This document shows, piece by piece, positions 16,812 to 24,834 of a stretch of DNA of 64,000 bases. Origin of the DNA: Chelatococcus sambhunathii (GTDB lineage Bacteria > Pseudomonadota > Alphaproteobacteria > Rhizobiales > Methylopilaceae). Location of the stretch: assembly GCA_031316315.1 (NCBI GenBank), contig JADBEO010000011.1:1-64000 (forward strand). The letters run 5' to 3'. A model generated the notes under the pieces. It saw nothing but the letters and a program-made list of their open reading frames with translations. It was not told the origin of the DNA and did not search any database. Made by a program: the position numbers and the translations under genes. Numbering within the stretch: the stretch's first letter is position 1; every line of letters starts with the position of its first letter.

Positions 16812-18622
16812 CCGGCGGCGAGCTCCTCGCGGAGCATCTCGAGCTCGAGCCAGCGGTCCTCCGCGGCGGCGCGTTCGCTTGCGGCCTTGCCGATGGCGTC
16901 GGTCGCGGCCTCGAACGCCTTCGGGTCGCGCGTGAACAGCGAGGGATCGGCGAGCAGCTTCTCGTTGCGCGCGATCTCAGCCTCGAGCTCCTCGATCCGC
17001 TTCGGCAGCGTGTCGAGCGCGTGCTGGTCCTTGAACGACAGCTTTTTTCGCGCAGCCGGAGCGGGTGGCGAAGCCGCAGGCTTCTCCGCACGCTGCGCCG
17101 TCGCTCGCTCGACGGTCCGCGCCTGCACGCCCTGGCCGCGCTGGGCGACCATGTCGGAATAGCCGCCGGCGTACTCCACCCAGCGCCCGTCGCCCTCGGC
17201 GACGATCACCGCCTCGACGGTGCGGTCGAGGAAGTCCCGGTCGTGGCTGACCAGGATGACCGTGCCGGGATGATCGGCGACCATCTCCTGCAGGAGGTCC
17301 AGCGTCTCGAGGTCGAGGTCGTTGGTCGGCTCGTCGAGCACCAAGAGGTTCGCGGGCGTCGCGAGCGCCTTCGCCAGCAGCAGCCGGCCGCGTTCGCCGC
17401 CCGACAGCGCCTTGACCGGCGAGCCGGCCTGCTCGGGCGAGAACAGAAAATCCTTCATGTAGCTCATGACGTGCTTGGTCCCGCCGCCGACGTCGACCGT
17501 GTCGCCGCCGCCCCCGGTGAGCGCGTCCTTGAGGCTCATCTCCGGGTCGAGGCTCGCCCGGCGCTGGTCGATCGTCGCGATCTCGACCGTCGAGCCGATC
17601 CGGACCGTCCCGCTGTCCGGCTTCAGTTGGCCAGTGAGCAGGTTGACCAGGGTGGTCTTCCCGGCGCCATTCGCCCCGACCAGGCCGATCCGGTTCCCGC
17701 GCGCGACGCGGGTGGAGAAATCCCGGACGATCGTCCGCTCGCCAAAGGCCTTCGAGACGTTCTTCGCCTCCAGCACCAGCGCGCCCGATGTCTCCCCTTC
17801 GGTGACTGTGAGCTTCACCGAGCCCTGCGCGCGCGTCGCCGTCCGCCGCTGCTCGCGCATGTCGTCGAGCCGGGCGAGGCGGCCGACATTGCGCTTGCGC
17901 CGCGCGGTGACGCCGTAGCGCAGCCAGTCCTTCTCGCGCTCGATCTGACGGTCGAGCTTGTGCCGGTCGAGCTCCTCCTGCGCCAGAACCTCGTCGCGCC
18001 AGGCCTCGAAGGCGGCGAACCCCTTGCCCAGGCGTCGCGTGCGTCCCCGGTCGAGCCAGAGCGTCGCGCGCGTCAGGGTCTCGAGGAAACGGCGGTCGTG
18101 GCTGATCAGCACCAGCGCCGAGCGCGAGGCCCTGAGCTCGTCCTCGAGCCACTCGATGGCGGGCAGGTCCAGGTGGTTGGTCGGCTCGTCGAGCAGGAGG
18201 ATGTCGGGCTCCGGCGCAAGCGCGCGAGCGAGCGCGGCGCGGCGGGCCTCGCCGCCCGAGAGGTGCGACGTGTCGGCGTCGGGGCTCACGCCGAGCGCGT
18301 CGAGCAGGTACTGCGCGCGATGACCGTCGTCGCCGGCTTCGAGCCCCGCCTCGACGAAGGAGAGCGCCGTCGGAAACCCGGAAAAGTCCGGCTCTTGCGC
18401 GAGATAGCGGACGGTGGCGCCGGGCTGGATGAAGCGCGCGCCGTCATCGGGCTCGACGGCGCCGGCTGCGATCTTGAGCAGGGTCGACTTGCCCGAGCCG
18501 TTGCGGCCGACCAGCCCAAGGCGCTCGCCCGGCGAGACGGAGATCTCCGCGCCGTCGAGCAGCGGCTTGCCGCCGAAGGTCAGGCGGATGTCCTTGAGAA
18601 GCAGAAGAGGGGGCGCGGCCAT
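16808..18622 (-). CDS. ABC-F family ATPase (Uup-like)
   Basis: A 604-residue soluble protein with two ABC ATPase domains and no membrane segment. Domain 1 has Walker A GLVGRNGSGKSTLL and signature LSGGEARRAALARAL. Domain 2 has GLVGANGAGKTTLV, LSGGERGRLLLAKAL and LVLDEPTNDLDLETL. The C-terminus is a charged coiled coil (LPKRIEELEAEIARNEKLL) as in Uup, which acts on ribosomes or branched DNA. The start at 18622 gives the usual N-terminus. Upstream in-frame codons are unlikely. Confidence 0.9.
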   Translation of the reverse strand: MAAPPLLLLKDIRLTFGGKPLLDGAEISVSPGERLGLVGRNGSGKSTLLKIAAGAVEPDDGARFIQPGATVRYLAQEPDFSGFPTALSFVEAGLEAGDDGHRAQYLLDALGVSPDADTSHLSGGEARRAALARALAPEPDILLLDEPTNHLDLPAIEWLEDELRASRSALVLISHDRRFLETLTRATLWLDRGRTRRLGKGFAAFEAWRDEVLAQEELDRHKLDRQIEREKDWLRYGVTARRKRNVGRLARLDDMREQRRTATRAQGSVKLTVTEGETSGALVLEAKNVSKAFGERTIVRDFSTRVARGNRIGLVGANGAGKTTLVNLLTGQLKPDSGTVRIGSTVEIATIDQRRASLDPEMSLKDALTGGGGDTVDVGGGTKHVMSYMKDFLFSPEQAGSPVKALSGGERGRLLLAKALATPANLLVLDEPTNDLDLETLDLLQEMVADHPGTVILVSHDRDFLDRTVEAVIVAEGDGRWVEYAGGYSDMVAQRGQGVQARTVERATAQRAEKPAASPPAPAARKKLSFKDQHALDTLPKRIEELEAEIARNEKLLADPSLFTRDPKAFEAATDAIGKAASERAAAEDRWLELEMLREELAAG

Positions 18623-18674
18623 GGCCTGCGTGATAGGCGGGCGGCGGAGGCCCCGCAAGAGGACTACGAGCCTC

Positions 18675-19105
18675 CTAATCCTCTCGTCCGACGATCCGGT
18701 TCCTGCGCGCCTCGTGCAGTTCGATGACGCCGCGTTTCAGACGCTCGAACAGCTCGGCCGGTAGCATGCCGTAGTCGTAGCGGCCATTGGCGCGCTGTCG
18801 TAGGTCGTAGCCGGGCCAGACGAACCGGTTGAGCTCGTCGAGCCGGAGCCAATGGCTGCCTTCGTCGAGCTCCAGCGCCCGGCAGACCATCGCGGGAATT
18901 TCGAGCGAGCTCGCCGGATCGTCCGGCGGACGATGAGTGATCGGCGCGACGATGGTCCGGATGAGGCCGTCTTCAGCGCGCCGCGCCGCCAGAACGATCG
19001 CGCAGGGACGGTCTTTTTGACCCTCCGTCAGCCGCGACCCCGCTCGTGGCTCCAAAGAAAGCCATATCGGATAACAAGGCCCGGCCGGGGCGCAGGGAAG
19101 CTCAC
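18675..19105 (-). pseudogene. Type II toxin of PemK-like family, frameshifted
   Basis: The toxin is split over two frames. A GTG at 19105, overlapping the antitoxin stop (GTGA), opens FPAPRPGLVIRYGFLWSHER, the normal N-terminus of this toxin family, but hits TGA at 19030-19028 after 25 codons. The rest of the protein continues in another frame: EGQKDRPCAIVLAAR, IRTIVAPITHRPPDDP, LEIPAMVCRALELDEGSHWL, and a C-terminus LFERLKRGVIELHEARRN. Restoring the frame needs one extra base near 19,030-19,045. It is either an inactivated toxin or a base-call error. No alternative ATG, GTG or TTG start covers the whole second part. Confidence 0.7.
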
Positions 19106-19356
19106 TCAGGTTCGACGCCGTATTCGGTCGAAGCGATCGCGGCGAGCGTCTCCTCGTCGAAGGAGCCGGCGACCAGGACTTCGCGTTCGTACCGCTTGAG
19201 CCGCTCATAATGGGCGAGTTCCTCCGCCGACAGATAGGCGCCGACGACCCGTCCGTGGCTGGTGATGTTGATGACCTTCGCAGAGATGGCCTCATCCTGA
19301 TACTTGCCGAAGTTGCGGGAGAACTCCGTCGCCCGGATCGTTATGCCTCGCTGCAT
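19102..19356 (-). CDS. Antitoxin of the PemK-like pair
   Basis: An 84-residue antitoxin of the Phd/YefM style: the N-terminal part ITIRATEFSRNFGKYQDEA and VINITSHGRVVGAYLSAEEL forms the DNA-binding half, and the acidic C-terminus (FDEETLAAIASTEYGVEPE) should wrap the toxin. The ATG at 19356 follows GGAGG by five bases. A GTG 12 bases upstream lies in the ribosome site. The gene overlaps the toxin start and is preceded by an inverted repeat, as expected for an autoregulated operon. Confidence 0.8.
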   Translation of the reverse strand: MQRGITIRATEFSRNFGKYQDEAISAKVINITSHGRVVGAYLSAEELAHYERLKRYEREVLVAGSFDEETLAAIASTEYGVEPE

Positions 19357-19371
19357 GTCAGCCTCCACTGA

Positions 19372-19397
19372 ACGCGTAAAATGCGGATCTTACGCGT
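19372..19397. promoter_or_regulatory. Inverted-repeat operator of the toxin-antitoxin operon
   Basis: A perfect 8-bp inverted repeat, ACGCGTAA (19372-19379) and TTACGCGT (19390-19397), separated by 10 bases and centred about 30 bases upstream of the antitoxin ATG. It is the natural binding site for antitoxin autoregulation. Confidence 0.6.
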
Positions 19398-19481
19398 TTT
19401 TGGCAAGGCGGAGGGAGGGCGCGAGAAGGACAGCCGCGACCCAAAGTTCTCGCATGCTGTCGGTCGACGTAAGGCGTCGGT

Positions 19482-20852
19482 TCACCCCACTGCCGCGACC
19501 TTCGTGTTCATGCCGATCTTGGGCTTCTCGGAGGCGAGCCGCACCGCGATGCGAACGGCGCCGTCGTCCTGCTGCTCGATCGCGGAGCCGAGCTGCTCCG
19601 CATAGGCGCCGATGAGCCTCTGGGACAGACCGGTTTCCGGGAGCCAACCGGGCTTGGGGCCTGAGATCAGCAGAGCGATCCGGCCGTCCTCCGGCGTCAC
19701 GGCGGAGACGCTGGCCGAGGGGCAGGCGGCTGCTGCGGCGTTGAGCAGTTCCATGATGAGCAATGCGAGCGAGACCGCCCGGTCGAGGTCGACCTCGCCG
19801 GCGTCCTTCGGAAAATCCGCCGAGACTTCGAAGCGCCGGCCGCCGATCGCCTGCCGCGCCTGCTGCGCGACGTCGCGGACGAGCGCGGCGACCTCGACAT
19901 GGCCGATCTCGCCCGAGGCGTAGGAGACCTTGTAGGCGGCTGCCATCGCGCGGACGCGATCCTCCGGCGCGCGCAGGATGGTGCTCAAGGTCTCCGGAGC
20001 CTCCTGGCGCTGCAGCGCCAGCAGGCTGGCGATCATCTGAAAATTGTTCTTCACGCGGTGATGGAGCTCGCGCAGCAGCCGATCGCGATCGTCGACCGCC
20101 GACGTCAGCGCCTTCGAGCGGTCCTCGACCCGATGCGCCATGGCGTCGAGCGCCTCGCCGAGCTCCAGCAGTTCGTCCGGCGCGCCCTTGAGCGAGTCGG
20201 AACTGGTCGCCAGTCGCGCGCCGTCCGAGGCGGCGGCGGCCGTCTTCAGCGCCCGGATCCAGCGCAGGACGAAGCGTTCGATCCCGAACAGGACGAGGCC
20301 CACGCAAAGCAGGATCATCAGCGCCGGCAGGGCAAGGGCGAGCATCAGCCAAAGCGTCTTGTTGCGGGCGATCAGATCGAACGGCGTCGCGGCGACCGCG
20401 AGCGCCCCGCCGGACTTCACCGGCGCGATGGCGTAGCGATAGGCGCGGCCGTCCGCCCCGCGCGCCTTGAGGATGCGCGGGTCCGCGGTCGCCATCGTCG
20501 GCAGCCCGTCCTTCGGCAGCCAGCCGCGCCCGAACGGGGAGACCTCCTCGTCTATGGCCAGCGGCGCGCCGGTCTTGTCGACCACCGCCGCGGCGATCTC
20601 GAAGCGCGACCCACGATCCTTGAAGATCTGGTCGCGCATGCCGGCTTCGAGAGGAGCGCCGTCCCCCTTCATGCCAGCGGCGCGCGCCGCGACCAGCGTC
20701 GCGGCCTGCACGAGGCGGTCTCTGTCCGCGACGTCGGCGAGTTGCGACTGGTTCACGCCGATCCAGACCGCCAGCGCGATGACCGGAACGTTCGCCGCGA
20801 TCAGAAGCAGCGCGATGCGGCTGCGAAGCGTGTTGAAGGATGGAAAGGCCAT
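19482..20852 (-). CDS. HWE/HisKA_2 family sensor histidine kinase of the general stress response locus
   Basis: A 456-residue membrane kinase. It has a span at about 10-32, an extracytoplasmic sensor (about 33-165), a second span (about 166-190), a HAMP-like linker, and the HisKA_2 dimerisation box RELHHRVKNNFQMIASLLALQ with phospho-acceptor His265. The catalytic domain is weak: the N-box reads MELLNAAAAACP instead of an NELxxNAxKH pattern, and the G1 box reads LLISGPKPGW without the usual Asp. It follows ecfG by 33 bases in the nepR-ecfG operon, the place where PhyR-controlling kinases are commonly found. It may act mainly as a phosphatase or phosphotransfer partner. Confidence 0.85.
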   Translation of the reverse strand: MAFPSFNTLRSRIALLLIAANVPVIALAVWIGVNQSQLADVADRDRLVQAATLVAARAAGMKGDGAPLEAGMRDQIFKDRGSRFEIAAAVVDKTGAPLAIDEEVSPFGRGWLPKDGLPTMATADPRILKARGADGRAYRYAIAPVKSGGALAVAATPFDLIARNKTLWLMLALALPALMILLCVGLVLFGIERFVLRWIRALKTAAAASDGARLATSSDSLKGAPDELLELGEALDAMAHRVEDRSKALTSAVDDRDRLLRELHHRVKNNFQMIASLLALQRQEAPETLSTILRAPEDRVRAMAAAYKVSYASGEIGHVEVAALVRDVAQQARQAIGGRRFEVSADFPKDAGEVDLDRAVSLALLIMELLNAAAAACPSASVSAVTPEDGRIALLISGPKPGWLPETGLSQRLIGAYAEQLGSAIEQQDDGAVRIAVRLASEKPKIGMNTKVAAVG

Positions 20853-20885
20853 GGCGCCGCGTGGATGGCTGGGTAGCGGAAGGCG

Positions 20886-21443
20886 TCAGCCGCTGCCGGC
20901 TCCGGCCGCGAGAGCCGCCCGGAGCTCGGCGTCGAGGCCGATCTCGCCGGCGTCGAGGTTGAGCCGCTTCGCGAGCGCGTTGCGGGCGCGATTGACGCGG
21001 CTTTTCACCGTGCCGATGGCGCAGCCCGAGATTTCCGCAGCCTCTTCGTAGGAGAACTCGGCCGCGCCGATCAGGATCAACGCCTCGCGCTGTTCGTCAG
21101 GCAGCTCGCCGAGCGCCTTGCGGAAGTCGACCAAGTCCATGTGGCCGTTCTGCTGCGGGGCGACGGCCACGCCCTCGGCGAAGGCGCCGTCGGTGTCCTG
21201 CACCTCACGCCGCCGCCGCCGTATGTCCGAGATGTAGACGTTGCGCAGGATCGTGAAGAGCCACGCGCGCATGTTCGTGCCCTCGGTGAAGCTACCGAGG
21301 TTGCGCCACGCCTTGACCAGCGTTTCCTGGACGAGGTCATCGGCCCGGTCCATCTGGCCGGCGAGCGACACGGCGAACGCGCGCAAGCTCGGGATATGCA
21401 CGAGCAATTCGTCCCGCGGAGCGGGCGGCTTAGGCTGTGTCAT
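20886..21443 (-). CDS. ecfG: RNA polymerase sigma factor of the EcfG (ECF15) family
   Basis: A 185-residue ECF sigma factor of the alphaproteobacterial general stress response. Region 2 is seen in RADDLVQETLVKAWRNLGSF and NMRAWLFTILRNVYISDIRRR. Region 4 is seen in LPDEQREALILIGAAEFSYEEAA and GTVKSRVNRARNAL. It recognises GGAAC...CGTT-type promoters and is held inactive by NepR. Its ATG overlaps the nepR stop (ATGA). The family call rests on this context together with the sequence. Confidence 0.93.
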   Translation of the reverse strand: MTQPKPPAPRDELLVHIPSLRAFAVSLAGQMDRADDLVQETLVKAWRNLGSFTEGTNMRAWLFTILRNVYISDIRRRRREVQDTDGAFAEGVAVAPQQNGHMDLVDFRKALGELPDEQREALILIGAAEFSYEEAAEISGCAIGTVKSRVNRARNALAKRLNLDAGEIGLDAELRAALAAGAGSG

Positions 21444-21643
21444 CGCGTGCGCGACTGGCGAACGTCGTTGTCGTCCTGGCCGTCGCCCGAATCTTCCCGG
21501 CGGTCGAGCTCCGCCAGCAGCTCCAGAAACCTGTCCGGGACCGGCTGGTTGAGAATGTCGACGTAACCGGCCCGAAGCTGCCGGCCGATATGGGCCTGAA
21601 CGTCGGTGTCGAGTTGCAATGCCCCGCCCTTGCGCTGCGTCAT
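21440..21643 (-). CDS. nepR: Anti-sigma factor NepR
   Basis: A 67-residue anti-sigma factor. The conserved core is LQLDTDVQAHIGRQLRAGYV, followed by VPDRFLELLAELDRRE, the two helices that clamp EcfG and are sequestered by phosphorylated PhyR. The ATG at 21643 follows AGGAAAG. A longer in-frame version from 21694 adds residues not typical of the family. The first gene of the nepR-ecfG-kinase operon. Confidence 0.92.
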   Translation of the reverse strand: MTQRKGGALQLDTDVQAHIGRQLRAGYVDILNQPVPDRFLELLAELDRREDSGDGQDDNDVRQSRTR

Positions 21644-21881
21644 GCTCACTTTCCTACAAGGCCTGCCGAGGTTGGCGAAGCGCGATATCCCCACCCTGCG
21701 CCCCGACCGAGGTCAGACCAGTACGCCGACGCCCACCCGTATATGGGCGAACGCTTAACTTCCGCTAACGTAGAGTTTCTTGCAGCCGCGAACAGACCAC
21801 CGCAGCGTGTTAGGCTGACGTTCTGCATGGACCTTCGCATGGCGCCATGGACGGCCCGCCGCGAAGACGCCGGGTCGGGTC

Positions 21882-22205
21882 TCACTTGAACTCGGCCGCC
21901 CAAGGCGAATCCGGGCTGATCGTCGCCACCGTCCCGCGAACGACCGTGGTCGTCCGAGCCGCCGGATCGGTGGTCAACAAACCTGCCTCGCTCGGGATCG
22001 CTTCGGCCCTGCCGATGCGATCGGCCTTGGCCGCTGTCGCCTGGGTCGCAGCTGAAGTCGCCGTGTCGCCATCCGACAGCGCCAGAACCGCCGCCGCGAC
22101 TGCGGCGGCTACCAGCGCGGAACGGAAGACGAGCGGCGTCGACAAGCGTCCGGCGCCGATCCGGAAGACCCCATGGTCGAATGAGCTGTGACCGACATAA
22201 GCCAT
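21882..22205 (-). CDS. Small hypothetical membrane protein in the stress locus
   Basis: A 107-residue frame between phyR and nepR. Residues about 25-42 (LVFRSALVAAAVAAAVLAL) form a membrane span or signal anchor. The rest is Ala/Thr-rich and probably extracytoplasmic. The ATG at 22205 has AGGGA nine bases upstream. The opposite strand also has an open frame over the same bases, but without a credible ribosome site. I do not recognise the protein. The location makes it a candidate stress-response gene. Confidence 0.45.
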   Translation of the reverse strand: MAYVGHSSFDHGVFRIGAGRLSTPLVFRSALVAAAVAAAVLALSDGDTATSAATQATAAKADRIGRAEAIPSEAGLLTTDPAARTTTVVRGTVATISPDSPWAAEFK

Positions 22206-22277
22206 GATCGCATCCCTGTCGTTCGAGCGTCGTGCGATCGTCTCAAGGACCCCGCCGATCATTAGCCCGACAACGCG

Positions 22278-22311
22278 CGACGGGCCCGGAAGTTTCATTC
22301 CGGGCCCGTCG
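22278..22311. terminator. Strong hairpin downstream of phyR
   Basis: A perfect 14-bp stem, CGACGGGCCCGGAA (22278-22291) and TTCCGGGCCCGTCG (22298-22311), with a 6-base loop, starts 24 bases after the phyR stop on the minus strand. There is no U-run of note, so termination efficiency is uncertain. Confidence 0.65.
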
Positions 22312-22334
22312 TACGTATTCGTACGGATACCGCG

Positions 22335-23132
22335 TCAGGCGCTCGCGCGAGCCGCGCCGCGTTTGGCGCGGGCGCCGAAGAACAGCGCCTGGCTGACGAT
22401 CGCCTTCACCGTCGACGTCTGGAACGGCTTGGTCACGAGGAAGACCGGCTCCGGCCGCTCCCCGGACAGCAGACGCTCCGGATAGGCGGTGATGAAGATG
22501 ACCGGGACTTCGAGATCGGGCAGCATTTCCTGAACGGCCTCAAGGCCGGAGGAGCCGTCGGCGAGCTGGATGTCGGCGAGCACGAGGCCCGGCTTGGACT
22601 TGGCGGCGAGCGCGACGGCCTCGGAATGCGTGCGGGCGGTGCCGACGACGCGGTGGCCGAGGCTCTCGACGAGCTTCGCCAGATCCATCGCGATGATCGG
22701 CTCGTCCTCGATGATCAGCACGTCGGTCGCGACCTGCTCCGCGATCTCCCGCCCGGCCTCGTCGATCGCGGCGGCGATCTCGGTTTCGCTCAGGCCCAGG
22801 ATGCGGCCCGCCTCGGTCGGGGTGAAGCCCTCCACCGACACGAGCAGGAAGACTTGGCGCGAACGGGGCGTCAGCGCCTCGATCGTGCGCTCGGACTGCG
22901 CGGCTTCCGCGCCGGTCTCGACGTTGAGGGCGACCGAGGACCAGATTCGCGAAAAGATCGCGTAGAGCCCGACCCGGGGGTCGACGCCCGCGGGAAAGAT
23001 CGACGGGTCGGCGATCAAGGCCTTGAGCACCGCTGCGACATAGGCGTCGCCGCTGTCCTGCCGCCCTGTCAGGGCGCGGGCGTAGCGACGCAGGAAGGGA
23101 AGGTGCGGTGCGATGGTGTCGGCGAGTGCCAT
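22335..23132 (-). CDS. phyR: Anti-anti-sigma response regulator PhyR
   Basis: A 265-residue protein with an N-terminal sigma-like domain (LPFLRRYARALTGRQDSGDAYVAAVL, then LTPRSRQVFLLVSVEGFTPTEAGRILG) and a C-terminal receiver (VLIIEDEPIIAMDLAKLVE; phospho-acceptor Asp187 in LVLADIQLADGSSG; Lys in FLVTKPFQTSTV). Phosphorylated PhyR presents the sigma-like domain to NepR and so frees EcfG. The ATG at 23132 is preferred to a TTG three codons earlier, and neither has a strong ribosome site. In many relatives phyR is divergent from nepR-ecfG. Here it is on the same strand. Confidence 0.95.
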   Translation of the reverse strand: MALADTIAPHLPFLRRYARALTGRQDSGDAYVAAVLKALIADPSIFPAGVDPRVGLYAIFSRIWSSVALNVETGAEAAQSERTIEALTPRSRQVFLLVSVEGFTPTEAGRILGLSETEIAAAIDEAGREIAEQVATDVLIIEDEPIIAMDLAKLVESLGHRVVGTARTHSEAVALAAKSKPGLVLADIQLADGSSGLEAVQEMLPDLEVPVIFITAYPERLLSGERPEPVFLVTKPFQTSTVKAIVSQALFFGARAKRGAARASA

Positions 23133-23229
23133 GTAGACCAATGTCCGGATAGGGTCAGAAAGCGCGGGATCCCCCGGCCTGTCGCATCATGGTGCGCAAG
23201 GCGCAGAGAGCAAGGGCTCGTTCCGCATG

Positions 23230-23847
23230 TCAACGTCCGAGCGCATCCGCGGGAATGCGCGCTTCGGCGACGAGCGGAACTTCGGAAAGGCGGTAGAGCG
23301 CCCCGGAGAGATTGCGCGCCAGGCCCTCTGCGATCGACCAGCCGAGGTCATGATGTCCATCGCCAGGTCCGGCTTGGGCTGGATCTTCGGCCGCGGCGCG
23401 CATCACCAGCACGCCCTGCTCAAATCGGATCGAGATGTCTCCTGCCGCGCCGCCTCCCGAGCCGAGACCTCGGCGGAACAGCGTGATCGTCAGCTCTCCG
23501 AGGATCTGGCAGACGCCGTCCGCCCTCGCCGCGGCGACGCGGGCCGGCGCGCCGTCCACGGCGACGCGGTGGCGCCGGTCGGGATCGAGCGTCTCGATCA
23601 GCCGTTGCGCAAGGGCCGGCAGGTCCACCGTCAGGTCCGATCCCTCCGGCCGCTCCACGGCGGCGGAGAAGGTCAACGCTTCGAAGCGGGCGCGCAGATC
23701 CGTGAAGGCGTCGCTGCAAGCGCCGGGCGGAAAGCGCCGGCCAAACAGCCCGACAAGGCTCGTCATGCTCTGAATCTGATTCCGGTGGCGGTGCTTCAGC
23801 ACCGCCAGCCGGTCATCGTCTGACAAGGTCGGATCAACTTCCATCAC
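23230..23847 (-). CDS. Soluble HWE/HisKA_2-like protein, probable phosphotransferase
   Basis: A 205-residue cytoplasmic protein without a sensor domain. It opens with a HisKA_2-like box LAVLKHRHRNQIQSMTSLVGLF (His, Arg and Asn of the HRxxN pattern are present). The C-terminal half has the outline of an ATPase domain, but the N-box reads GELTITLFRRG with no Asn, and the G-box region (VLVMRAAAEDPAQ) is unrecognisable. Like ChpT-type proteins it may relay phosphate rather than use ATP. It is transcribed towards phyR and is divergent from the Crp/Fnr gene. Confidence 0.7.
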   Translation of the reverse strand: MMEVDPTLSDDDRLAVLKHRHRNQIQSMTSLVGLFGRRFPPGACSDAFTDLRARFEALTFSAAVERPEGSDLTVDLPALAQRLIETLDPDRRHRVAVDGAPARVAAARADGVCQILGELTITLFRRGLGSGGGAAGDISIRFEQGVLVMRAAAEDPAQAGPGDGHHDLGWSIAEGLARNLSGALYRLSEVPLVAEARIPADALGR

Positions 23848-23879
23848 ATGGGATTTATCTCTTATTACGCCGCCGGCCT

Positions 23880-24698
23880 ATGTCATCCGACATAGCGACG
23901 GTGCTGAATATGGTTGATGTCACGAGCGATCGATCGTTCCTCGGCCCCGTGGGTGGAGTCCCGTCGCAGATGTATGTCCGTTGCGCCGCTTGCCCCCTGC
24001 GAGTGCGGCCCGCCTTCGTGCAGAAGAGCGATGAAGAGGTCGCGCTCATCGAGGCATGGAAAAGCGATCATCTGCGGCTGCCCGCAGGGGCGGAATTCAT
24101 TCGTCCCGAGCAGACGGATGCGGAACTCTTCACGCTGTTTTCCGGATGGGCGTTCCGATACAAGGAACTCATCGACGGGCGGCGGCAGATCCTCAATTTC
24201 GCCTTGCCCGGCGACCTGATCGGCCTGCAGTCGTCGATGTTCGGCAAGTCGCTCTACGGCGCCGTCGCGTTAACCGACATCGAACTCTGCCTGCTTCCGC
24301 GTCGAAAGCTCGGGAATCTGTTCGAGCGCTACCCGGAACTTGGATACGAGGTCACCTGGCTCGGCGCCCGGTCGGAGTCGCTCGTCGACGAGAATCTGCT
24401 CAGCGCCGGGCGACGTGGCGCTGCCGAAAGGATCGCGGCGCTCGTCGCGGGCCTCTACAAGCGCGCCGAAACGCTTGGACTCGTGGAGGACGGGGCCCTC
24501 GAACTTCCGCTCACCCAGCAGCACATCGCGGACGCGCTCGGCCTGTCGCTCGTGCATACGAACAAGACGCTCGCGCGGCTGCGGGCGCAGAAGCTGTTCT
24601 CGATTTCGGAGGGTCGCCTCGTGGTTCACAACCTTCGCGGGGTGAGCCGCTTCGCGCAGCACTTCGAGGACGACCTCGCCCCCCGTCCCATGATCTGA
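23880..24698 (+). CDS. Crp/Fnr family transcriptional regulator
   Basis: A 272-residue regulator. The N-terminal part carries VRCAACPLRVRPAF, a CxxC pair near the start as in FNR relatives. The cyclic-nucleotide-type beta barrel follows (PAGAEFIRPEQTDAELFTLFSGWAFRYKELIDGRRQILNF is its core), and then a Crp-type winged helix: LPLTQQHIADALGLSLVHTNKTLARLRAQKLF with the recognition helix in VHTNKTLARLR. A full [4Fe-4S] set of four cysteines is not evident, so oxygen sensing is unproven. It starts 32 bases from the divergent HWE-like gene. Confidence 0.88.
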   Translation: MSSDIATVLNMVDVTSDRSFLGPVGGVPSQMYVRCAACPLRVRPAFVQKSDEEVALIEAWKSDHLRLPAGAEFIRPEQTDAELFTLFSGWAFRYKELIDGRRQILNFALPGDLIGLQSSMFGKSLYGAVALTDIELCLLPRRKLGNLFERYPELGYEVTWLGARSESLVDENLLSAGRRGAAERIAALVAGLYKRAETLGLVEDGALELPLTQQHIADALGLSLVHTNKTLARLRAQKLFSISEGRLVVHNLRGVSRFAQHFEDDLAPRPMI

Positions 24699-24834
24699 CC
24701 GCAGCCGGTTCGGCGCCCGTTTAGCCGTTCACCTGTGTTTTTGTTGAAACTGAATAGTTTGCGCCCAATGTTCGCCCGCATCGGTCGTGTGGTTCGCCGA
24801 GGGGCGGCGGCAGCAGGGACCTCTGGGATCCTCG

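Noticed and set aside
17021-18727. 568-codon frame opposite the ABC-F gene
   Set aside because: Antisense to two intact ABC domains, and no recognisable protein.
21847-22191. Plus-strand frame opposite the small membrane protein in the stress locus
   Set aside because: Lower plausibility: no ribosome site and Ala/Arg-rich shadow composition. Kept only as a caveat for the minus-strand gene.
23160-23230. GGAAC on the minus strand at 23224-23220 as an EcfG promoter for phyR
   Set aside because: No CGTT-like -10 element at 16-17 bases spacing.
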